DNA of 64,000 nucleotides from Planctomycetota bacterium. Lineage in GTDB: Bacteria > Planctomycetota > Planctomycetia > Isosphaerales > Isosphaeraceae. Location of the stretch: positions 1 through 64,000 of the forward strand of contig JAQGHR010000086.1 in the NCBI GenBank assembly GCA_028291545.1, written 5' to 3'. Below the pieces are notes generated by a model, which was not told the origin of the DNA, did no database searches, and saw only the letters and a list, made by a program, of their open reading frames with translations. The translations under genes were made by a program, and so were the position numbers. Below, in pieces: positions 53,999-61,714 of this stretch (position 1 is its first letter; each line of letters opens with the position of its first letter).

Positions 53999-56603
53999 AC
54001 GCTCGGCTGACCGCCGGCGTTCCGTTGGCCTTCGCGTCGGCGGCCGGCGGGCTTGTCAGGCTCATGCTCCGGGGGGCCTTCCCCGATTGGACCGACTCGA
54101 CGACCCGCTTGGCCGAGAGAATCGCTCCATCCTGATTGACATATTTCCACTCGCCGAATCGGCCGATGGGATAGATGCCCTGCCCGTGCAGGTAGGCATT
54201 GATCACGTCGAGGTTTCCCTGCCGATCGGGCGTGAATGGGATGTACGCGTGAGGCATCCCGATCACCTGCTCGAAGACGACTTCGTCGCCGTCCCGCCAG
54301 AGATCCGTGCGCTTCAGCCCCGAGACGCACGCGTCGATCAGGGCACGCTTACCCCGGACCGGGAGCGGCTTGGACTTCGAGTGGCTGATTTCGAAGGTCA
54401 ACGCAGAGTGCCCCGGAGGGGCGGTATGGGGCGAGGCGTTCGACTGCACGAATATGCGCTGGAAAATATATTTCTCCTGAGATTCAGGGTAGTAGATCCA
54501 GTGCTTCTCGGTCACCTTCTCGCGATTGATCCCCAGATTGACACAGACGACGGCCGTGCTCGGGAGGCTCTCCGAGGCGCGGCGGACGGCGTCCGGCGCG
54601 AAGGGGATCGCCCGGATCAGGTCGGGCAAGGGGACGCTGGGATAGAGGACGTCGTAGCCGACTGTCTCGAACCTGGGCTCGCCGGTGCCGTCTTCGACCC
54701 GGAACGTAGCTCGCTTCCGCTTCGGGTCTAGCCTGACGAGCGTTCGCCCGAACGAGAAGGCGCCGCCGCGCCCCTTGACACGCTTCGCCAGGCCGGAGAC
54801 GAACATTTCGCAGCCGCCGTGGAGGGGATAGCCGAACCGGGCGTTCGGTCCGAGGTCGCCCCGCCCGCGCTGGAGCGCGCCTTCGATCACCTCGTCGAGC
54901 GATGGCGTGAGCACACGTCCGGCGATCCAGTCGCTGCTCATCTTGGCGGGATCGATGCCCCAGACTTTGAAGTTGTACGGCTGCATGAAGTGCTTCGTGA
55001 TGCCGGGGCCGAACGTCTGACGGCTCCACTCCAGGAAATTCGGCGGCGAGGCGTGGCCGTTGCCGACCGCGAGGCCCGGTGTCGAGCGCTTCGACGCCTC
55101 GATGACGCCCAGCAGGCACTCCTTCACCACGGCCGGGGGAAGGCCGTAGAGGTTTCCCTGGAACGGATAGCGCTGGTAGGCATCGTAGAGATAGACCCAG
55201 CTCTCGCGCTGCTGCTCGTGGAAGTTGTCGGCCAGGATGTCGCGGAACAGGGAATCCACGTATTTATCCGGCGTGAACAGGATGTGTCCCGCATAGTCGA
55301 ACGTGAAGCCGTCCTGGATGATTGAGCGGCAGAGGCCGCCGGCACGGTCGTGCTTATCAACCAGAAGGAAGTCGGTGTTGTCGAGATGCAGCCCCGCGCT
55401 CAGCCCGGCCGGGCCTCCCCCGACGATCAGATTCTTGACATCAGCCGCCTTCGCGCGGATCGGCCTCTTCCGGCGCACGGTCCGATTCCCGGCTCGATCA
55501 AGCTCAGCCTCGATCAGGACGCGCATTGCCGAGGCGACAAACTCCCAACCGCTCGCCTCAGCTCGCTCTTGACCCGACTTGCGTCGGTCGGCGTCGAACC
55601 GATCAATCGCATGAATCGCCGACTCAACGAACTCGCCCGGATCGGCTGCCACGAAGACCAGATCCCCGTGGTCGCGGACGACGTCTCGAACCGCCGTCGA
55701 GACGATTGGCTTCCCACCGGCCATGTATTCGAGCGTTTTGGTTGGACTGATCGTCTTGGTCGCCTCGTTCAGGGCCCAGGGCATCAGGCAGACGTCGAAC
55801 GATTTCAAGTACGCGGGGAGTTCGGCGTACGTTTTCTGACCGAGGTAATGCAGATTCGGACGTCTCGGGAGGCTCGCCGGCTCGACCTTGATCATCGGTC
55901 CCACAAGGACAATTGACCCGCCCGGATTCGCGTCGGCCAGGGCGGAGATTAGGTCATAGTCAAGCCTTTCGTCCACCGCGCCATAATAACCAAAGATCGG
56001 ACGAGGCAGGCTTGCGACATCCGTCGGTAGCTCAAGTCCCGGATCGAGCGCGCGTGCGAAGTGCTCCGGCTCGACAGCCGACGGGAAGCAATGAACATTC
56101 GGGTTTCGATCGCGTTTGCTCTCGAACAGGCTCCGGCCCCCGGTAAAGACGACGTCGGCCCGCGCAAGTAGGCGCGCCTCGGCCTCTCTCAGGCCGGCCG
56201 GAGCGTTCGCGAAGCTGGCCAACTCGTCCATGCAGTCATAGACCACGACCTGATTCGCACCCAGTCGATCCCTGTACGGGGCGAACATCGCGGAATAGAA
56301 CCAGCGTACCATCGGCCTGGCGCCGCGGGCCATTCGGAGATAATCCTCGACGAGCCCGCCGAGGTCGTGATCGACATCAAGCCTGCGATGGGGGCGCAAC
56401 ACGGTAATATTGGGCGCAACCGAGACGACGTCAATGCCGGCGGGTCGATCATCGAAGGTTGGCTCTTCCTCGATGATCACCGGCCAATGTCGCGCCAATC
56501 GGCTGAGGAGGTGCTGAGGTCGCTGATACACCCAGTCCCACCGCAAATGACAGTGGCAGACAAGAAGCGGAGATGCCGAGTTCATTCGAGCTTCACGGCG
56601 CAT
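53997..56603 (-). CDS. Fusion: glycosyltransferase (GT4-like) + UDP-galactopyranose-mutase-like FAD enzyme
   Basis: An 868-residue bifunctional protein. Residues about 10-366 are a GT-B glycosyltransferase (HLRWDWVYQRPQHLLSRLA start; nucleotide-sugar site with SPTKTLEYMAGGKPIV near 286-301). A basic linker (370-390) leads to an FAD/NAD(P) Rossmann motif NLIVGGGPAGLSAGL (391-405) and a UDP-galactopyranose-mutase/protoporphyrinogen-oxidase-like amine oxidase region (HILFTPDKYVDSLF, RYPFQGNLYGLP, PLHGGCEMF, YPIGRFGEWKYVNQD). The predicted pathway is making and transferring a rearranged sugar to a glycan. GGAG lies eight bases before the ATG at 56603. Which sugar is used is not known. Confidence 0.88.
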   Translation of the reverse strand: MRREARMNSASPLLVCHCHLRWDWVYQRPQHLLSRLARHWPVIIEEEPTFDDRPAGIDVVSVAPNITVLRPHRRLDVDHDLGGLVEDYLRMARGARPMVRWFYSAMFAPYRDRLGANQVVVYDCMDELASFANAPAGLREAEARLLARADVVFTGGRSLFESKRDRNPNVHCFPSAVEPEHFARALDPGLELPTDVASLPRPIFGYYGAVDERLDYDLISALADANPGGSIVLVGPMIKVEPASLPRRPNLHYLGQKTYAELPAYLKSFDVCLMPWALNEATKTISPTKTLEYMAGGKPIVSTAVRDVVRDHGDLVFVAADPGEFVESAIHAIDRFDADRRKSGQERAEASGWEFVASAMRVLIEAELDRAGNRTVRRKRPIRAKAADVKNLIVGGGPAGLSAGLHLDNTDFLLVDKHDRAGGLCRSIIQDGFTFDYAGHILFTPDKYVDSLFRDILADNFHEQQRESWVYLYDAYQRYPFQGNLYGLPPAVVKECLLGVIEASKRSTPGLAVGNGHASPPNFLEWSRQTFGPGITKHFMQPYNFKVWGIDPAKMSSDWIAGRVLTPSLDEVIEGALQRGRGDLGPNARFGYPLHGGCEMFVSGLAKRVKGRGGAFSFGRTLVRLDPKRKRATFRVEDGTGEPRFETVGYDVLYPSVPLPDLIRAIPFAPDAVRRASESLPSTAVVCVNLGINREKVTEKHWIYYPESQEKYIFQRIFVQSNASPHTAPPGHSALTFEISHSKSKPLPVRGKRALIDACVSGLKRTDLWRDGDEVVFEQVIGMPHAYIPFTPDRQGNLDVINAYLHGQGIYPIGRFGEWKYVNQDGAILSAKRVVESVQSGKAPRSMSLTSPPAADAKANGTPAVSRA

Positions 56604-57317
56604 GGGTGCAACTCCTTCAATTCGTTTTGTTGTGAGGGCCGATACCCGACCTTCCAGGCGAGGCCGGTATGGTCGCGGAACCTCCATGGGCCGAAGTGGC
56701 CCATTCTCAACGTCGGCGGGATGGCAGACGCGATGGCCGAGGACCGGGGACCGTGAGACTGAAATAAGGCGAGATCAACATAGAACATATGCGTACGCAA
56801 TTGACGGTGATGAGAGCCCCGTCGCCTCGGCATCTTGCAAGATTGATGCCGATCGAGATTCGTCGAATCAAATGGCCTTCCGGGCAATTTCCCAATCCCT
56901 TATCGCGCAGTCCGATCCCCGCAAACGGCGCATTCCCACCAGGTTTTGCCCGGGCCGCATCAACGCTCGTCTTTAACGGTTGCAACGGTTTCTGAGAAAC
57001 CAACTGCGCGGTTCGCCCCGGCTAATTGCGCAAGAATACATGCATCTTATGCGGGTTAATATGATGCGTTTGTTTCGTGCGTCGCGATTGCGGCTCAAGA
57101 TATCGTCGGCGATTGAAATCCGGCTCGTCGTGGTCTCGGAGCCGGGACTGCCCGACTGGCGTGAGGAGGGCTCAGCGGGTCGGGCCTCCGACAGAACTTG
57201 GCGCGATGATCGGATCTGGATATGGTCGAAAGTTGCCTGCTTCGCGTTCTCATGAGAGACATTACCGGTTTCAATCGACCGAGGCGCCGGGATTGGCTTG
57301 GTGGACGGAGAGCCTTG
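56604..57317. other. 714-bp divergent intergenic region, AT-richer than its surroundings
   Basis: No gene is seen on either strand. It must carry the divergent promoters of the fusion gene and the GH43 gene. Notable features are the direct repeat AACGGTT at 56975-56981 and 56984-56990, the palindrome at 56987-57001, and GCATC/GATGC arms at 57042-57046 and 57063-57067 around an AT-rich TTAATAT. Confidence 0.5.
56987..57001. repeat. GGTTTC-TGA-GAAACC palindrome next to a direct repeat
   Basis: Perfect six-base arms with a three-base centre, overlapping the second AACGGTT repeat (56984-56990), in the control region of the divergent carbohydrate genes. Operator-like, unproven. Confidence 0.4.
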
Positions 57318-58820
57318 ATGGATGCGACAGGACGACGTTCGACAGTGGATCGGTTCAAGAATCCGCTGGAGGGAATCGCGCTCGGCGACCCCTTCGTGCT
57401 GAGACATCGAGGTCGTTTCTATCTGTATGGAACGAACGACGGCCCCCCCCTGGCCGACGGTCGGGAGATCCCCGTGTTCCGTTCGGACGACATGATCCAT
57501 TGGGAGCCGCTGGGCGGCGCGCTGGAGCCGATGGACCGTTCCGCGGATCACTGGGCGCCGGAGGTTCTTGCCTGGAATGGCCAGTTTTTCATGGTCGTGA
57601 GTTTCGGGGACGTCGACCGGAAGGGCCATGCCCTCTGGGTCGCCGTGGCGGACCAGCCCGAGGGGCCGTTCCAGCTTCGAAAACGCATCAGCGCGCCGGA
57701 CGAACAATTCTCGATCGATGGCTCGTGGCTGCTCGACGACGACGGCCGGCTCTATCTCTTTCGTTGCCTGGACTTCATCGCCGAGGCAGATCTCCCCCAC
57801 GGAACGGGCATCGTGGTGCAGGAAATGCGCGATCCGTTCACGCCGATCGGCGCCCCCGCGACCGTGCTCCGGGCGCACGTCCCGTGGCAGCTCTTCGAGG
57901 CGAACCGTTCCATGCCGCTCTACGGAGGGCGCACGTTCCAGGAGTGGACCACGATCGAAGGTCCCGCCCCCGTTCGCCGCCTGGGCAAGTATTTTTGCGG
58001 CTATAGCGGTGGCAACTTTTCGGGAGCTTACGGCACGGGCGAGGCGGTCGCCGACGCTCCTCTCGGCCCCTATCGTGATACCCGAGGCCAGGCCGGGCCG
58101 ATCTTCGGCACCATCCCGGGACTCGTCGAGGGACCGGGGCACTTCTCCGTCGTTCAGCCCGATCTCGTCCACGATTGGATCGTCCTCCACGGACGACGAC
58201 CGGGCGAATCGGTCCGCAGCGTCTGGCTCTGCCCGGCGACGTGGTCCGTCGAAGGGCTCAACGTCGGTCCCCTGACCGATCGGCCCCAGGCGGCTCCCCC
58301 GCTCTCGCAGATTCGCGACCGTTTTGACGGCCCCCAGGGGCTTCAGCCGATCGGTTGGACACCCGAGTCGGGTGACTGGCGGCTCGACGGTGATGGCCTG
58401 CGTCAGCGCGATCCCCAGGCCGTCGCCTCACTCTGGCGGGACGGGCGGGAACTCGCGGGCGACTGGGTCGCCGAGGTCTACGTCCGGCTCCCCGAAACCC
58501 CGACGGCAGTCGCCGGCCTGATCCTGGAAAGTGACCAGGGACGCGTATCGCTCGAACTCGATCGAGTGGGCGTGCATTTTCGCCAGGTCGACGGCCAGAC
58601 GCACGGCGCCGACCTGCCGACGTTGGGGGACGAGGCCTTCGACCACGCTCGATACCATGCGATGCTCGTTCGCAGGCGCAGTGACCGGGTTGAGGTGCGA
58701 CTCGATGGCGTCCTCGTGATCGCGATTGCGACCGTCCCGCGGGGGGATCTGCGGCTGGCGCTCTACGCGCGGGGGGTGGCCGCGTTCGATGCTTTGAGCG
58801 TAACGGGAGCTCACGCTTGA
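57318..58820 (+). CDS. GH43-type glycosidase (five-bladed propeller)
   Basis: A 500-residue protein. Residues about 12-330 are a GH43/GH32-clan propeller with the base Asp in ALGDPFVL, the pKa-tuning Asp in SIDGSWLLDDDG and the acid Glu in LVEGPGHF, the order expected for arabinan- or xylan-acting enzymes. Residues about 360-500 are a concanavalin-like domain (WRLDGDGLRQRDPQA ... YHAMLVRRRSDRVEVRLDG). No signal peptide is seen. The ATG at 57318 has GGAG seven bases upstream and begins just before the propeller; frame upstream to 57222 is not needed. It is divergent from the GT/UGM fusion gene. Confidence 0.85.
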   Translation: MDATGRRSTVDRFKNPLEGIALGDPFVLRHRGRFYLYGTNDGPPLADGREIPVFRSDDMIHWEPLGGALEPMDRSADHWAPEVLAWNGQFFMVVSFGDVDRKGHALWVAVADQPEGPFQLRKRISAPDEQFSIDGSWLLDDDGRLYLFRCLDFIAEADLPHGTGIVVQEMRDPFTPIGAPATVLRAHVPWQLFEANRSMPLYGGRTFQEWTTIEGPAPVRRLGKYFCGYSGGNFSGAYGTGEAVADAPLGPYRDTRGQAGPIFGTIPGLVEGPGHFSVVQPDLVHDWIVLHGRRPGESVRSVWLCPATWSVEGLNVGPLTDRPQAAPPLSQIRDRFDGPQGLQPIGWTPESGDWRLDGDGLRQRDPQAVASLWRDGRELAGDWVAEVYVRLPETPTAVAGLILESDQGRVSLELDRVGVHFRQVDGQTHGADLPTLGDEAFDHARYHAMLVRRRSDRVEVRLDGVLVIAIATVPRGDLRLALYARGVAAFDALSVTGAHA

Positions 58821-59026
58821 TCATGTTCGCGCCCTCATCTGTTTACAAATCGCAACAAAGACGATCTTGGCCTTCGCGCGCGGGCCATGTTGGACTATGA
58901 TTCGCAGATCAGGGACCGATCACCAATGCACCAATGGATTGAGCGAGGGCGACGGATGCTCGACCACACCGCGCGGGGCGCTCGCTCCGCGACCGTCGGC
59001 GCCTGGACGGAAATTTAGACAAGACC

Positions 59027-60361
59027 ATGGTCACCGTATCGTTCGACGCCGACCGCGCATCTCGGCCAGGTTGCCGGGCCATGCCAGGATCAGGCTGGGG
59101 TACCTCGGCCGCGGAGTTCCGCTGGGCCGTGGGGATCGAGAATACCTTCGTCCCTCACACGCGAGCGGGCCATCGACGGCTCGACGAATACGAGTTGATG
59201 GATCACTACCGGCTCTGGCGGCACGACCTGGACAAGGCCGCCGACCTGGGCATCTCGACGATCCGTTACGGCATCCCCTGGTACAAGGTCAACCCTCGCC
59301 CCGGCGTGTTCGACTGGTCGTGGACCGACGACGTTCTCGAACATCTCGTGGTCACCAGGGACCTGAACCCGATCATCGACCTGATGCATTACGGGACTCC
59401 GCTCTGGCTGGACAATCATTTTCTCAACGCGTCGTATCCTCGTCGCGTGGCGGAATACGCGGCGCGTTTCGCGGAACGATACGGCTCGATCGTCCAGTGT
59501 TATACGCCCCTGAACGAGCCGGCGGTCACCGCGTCCTTTTGTGGCCGGGACGGACGGTGGCCGCCGTATCTCTCCGGTGACGACGGCTACGTGAAGATCC
59601 TGCTCGCGCTCGCGGAAGGGATCAATCTCACGGCCGAGGCGCTCCGGGCGATAAGACCGGATACGATCCTCGTTCATGTCGAAGATGTCGGCCTGGAGTT
59701 CGCGTCCACTCCCGCATTAACCGCGGTTGCGGTCGAATCCCAGATCAACCGCCTCCTGCCGCTCGATCTCGCCTGTGGGAAGGTCGGACCCGATCACCCT
59801 CGCTACTCCTGGCTGATCGAGCACGGCGCATCGGACGGCCAGCTCCAATCCATCGCCAGAACGTCTCCGTCCTGGGACGTCCTGGGGGTGAATTTCTACC
59901 CCTGGACGAACCGTCGCATTGTGAGCCGCCAGGAGGGCCGCCCTCGCACCGTGCGCGACTCGCCTCCCTCGGCACTGGCCGACGTTCTGAGGATGGTTCA
60001 CGCCCGCTACAACCTCCCCCTGATGGTCACCGAGACGAGTTCCCCCGGCACCCACCTGGAACGTGCCCGATGGATGCGAGAGACCCTCGCCGCCGTCCGC
60101 CAGGTGCGGGCCGATGGACTGCCGGTCGTCGGCTACACGTGGTTTCCGATGTTCACGATGATCGAGTGGAAATACCGCTGGTCCCGCAAAGGGCTCGAAC
60201 ACCACCTGCTCCACCTCGGCCTCTTCGACGTTCCCGTGCATGAGGGTCGGATGGACCGCGAGCCCACGCCTCTTGTCGAAGCGTTCCGCCAGCATCTCTC
60301 CGATCCCGCCTGCTCCATCGGCGAGTGGCCCGTCCCCGTCCCGACCGAGCTGGTCGCCTGA
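59027..60361 (+). CDS. GH1-like glycoside hydrolase
   Basis: A 444-residue GH1-type barrel with acid/base E164 (YTPLNEPAV) and nucleophile E336 (MVTETSSPG). It lacks a signal peptide. It has the same length as, and is similar to, the protein encoded at 50951-52285, so the two may be paralogues. No clear ribosome-binding site precedes the ATG, and an alternative start further in (about residue 19) is possible. It follows the GH43 gene by 206 bases; the spacer (58821-59026) holds no gene. Substrate unknown. Confidence 0.85.
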   Translation: MVTVSFDADRASRPGCRAMPGSGWGTSAAEFRWAVGIENTFVPHTRAGHRRLDEYELMDHYRLWRHDLDKAADLGISTIRYGIPWYKVNPRPGVFDWSWTDDVLEHLVVTRDLNPIIDLMHYGTPLWLDNHFLNASYPRRVAEYAARFAERYGSIVQCYTPLNEPAVTASFCGRDGRWPPYLSGDDGYVKILLALAEGINLTAEALRAIRPDTILVHVEDVGLEFASTPALTAVAVESQINRLLPLDLACGKVGPDHPRYSWLIEHGASDGQLQSIARTSPSWDVLGVNFYPWTNRRIVSRQEGRPRTVRDSPPSALADVLRMVHARYNLPLMVTETSSPGTHLERARWMRETLAAVRQVRADGLPVVGYTWFPMFTMIEWKYRWSRKGLEHHLLHLGLFDVPVHEGRMDREPTPLVEAFRQHLSDPACSIGEWPVPVPTELVA

Positions 60362-60406
60362 GACGCCTGCGGCCGCATCGTGCACCGGCCGGCGTTCCCG
60401 GCGGCT

Positions 60407-61699
60407 TCAACCGAAAAGTTCGGCGATCGGCCGACCGTGGTCGGTGATCGGTACGGGGCGGCCATCGGCGCTTCGAAGCTCCTTGGCGGGGTTGATGCCC
60501 AGCGCCGCGTAAATGGTCGCATGAAAATCGGGGACGGAGACCGGTCGATCCACGATGGTTTTTGCCAGCGCATCGGTTGCCCCGATGATCTTCCCCGTCT
60601 TCAGCCCCCCTCCGGCTAGCACGGCGCTGAAAGCGGTGGACTGATGGCCGCGGCCTCCGCCGGAGTCGAACTCCGCGGGCCGCCCGAATTCCGTCGCGAC
60701 CACGACCAGCGTCGAATCGAGGCGACCGACCCGTTGCAGATCCTCCAGGAGAGCGGCCAGCGCATGGTCCAGCTCGCGAATCAATTCATGCTGCTTGAGC
60801 TGGCCCTGATTGTGAGTATCCCAGCCCGTCCCGTTCAAGAAGTTGAGGTTGTGGGCGACCTCCACGAAACGCACCCCCGACTCCACGAGGCGTCTGGCCA
60901 GCAAGCACCGTTGACCGAACTCGCCACCGTATCCGGCCCGCCTCGCAGGCGATTCGTCGGCAAGGCGAAAGACGCGGCGGAACGCGGGGCCTGACAGTCG
61001 GGCGGCCTCGCGCGAGGCGGCCACATAATCGGCGACCGCCGCCTCGCCGGGATGACCCGAGTGGAAATCCGAGCGGAGTGATTCGAGCAATGCTTCACGT
61101 CGCTCCCGGCGCTCGGGTGCCACGCTCGAAGGCGGAGTCAGGCCCGTCGGCCCCGACTCGGTATCGGTCAGGTAGATGTACCCGAATTTCGATCCCAGGA
61201 AACCGGGCCCGCGGCTGATGTTGGGATAGCCGACGACCACGTACGCCGGGATACCATCGCCACCCGGGCCGCGTTCGTGCGCGACGGTCGAACCCAGCGA
61301 CGGATATGCAATCGTCTCGCTGGTCGGCCGCCCCGTGTGAAGCAAGTTCGTGGCCGCGCCATGCTCGTCGATGATTTTATGATGAAGCGATCGTACCAGC
61401 ACGCATTTATCTAGATGCCCGGCCACGCGGGGCAGGTGCTCGCAGAGGTTGGCGCCAGAGATCGCCGTGGGGATCGCGTCATAGTAAGATCCCGCCTTCG
61501 TCTTGCCATCGCCGCGTGCCTTGGGATCGAATGTGTCGATCTGCGCGGACCCACCGCCCAGCCAGAGCAAGATGCAGGCATCGGCCGTGCCACGGGGGGG
61601 CCGCTGATCGGCCCATGCCGGCGCGGCGAGTTCGGCCGAGGCCATGCCCGCGGCGCTCAGTCGTAGCCAGTCGCGCCGTGTGAGTGCTTGCGAGTTCAT
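60407..61699 (-). CDS. DUF1501 family protein (Tat-exported)
   Basis: A 430-residue DUF1501 protein with a Tat signal (LTRRDWLRLSAAGMA, RR at 8-9) and the family features ILLWLGGGSAQIDTFDPK, RSLHHKIIDEHGAATN, TGWDTHNQGQLKQHELI, and ATEFGRP followed by GGGRGHQST. It lies 15 bases after the DUF1549-type gene on the same strand, the second such pair in the window. Activity is unestablished. It ends convergent with the GH1 gene (45 bases apart). Confidence 0.93.
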   Translation of the reverse strand: MNSQALTRRDWLRLSAAGMASAELAAPAWADQRPPRGTADACILLWLGGGSAQIDTFDPKARGDGKTKAGSYYDAIPTAISGANLCEHLPRVAGHLDKCVLVRSLHHKIIDEHGAATNLLHTGRPTSETIAYPSLGSTVAHERGPGGDGIPAYVVVGYPNISRGPGFLGSKFGYIYLTDTESGPTGLTPPSSVAPERRERREALLESLRSDFHSGHPGEAAVADYVAASREAARLSGPAFRRVFRLADESPARRAGYGGEFGQRCLLARRLVESGVRFVEVAHNLNFLNGTGWDTHNQGQLKQHELIRELDHALAALLEDLQRVGRLDSTLVVVATEFGRPAEFDSGGGRGHQSTAFSAVLAGGGLKTGKIIGATDALAKTIVDRPVSVPDFHATIYAALGINPAKELRSADGRPVPITDHGRPIAELFG

Positions 61700-61714
61700 G
61701 CATAGCCTTTCGGC

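Noticed and set aside
56973-58190. Minus-strand open frame of about 400 codons
   Set aside because: Antisense to the GH43 gene, with no family signature.
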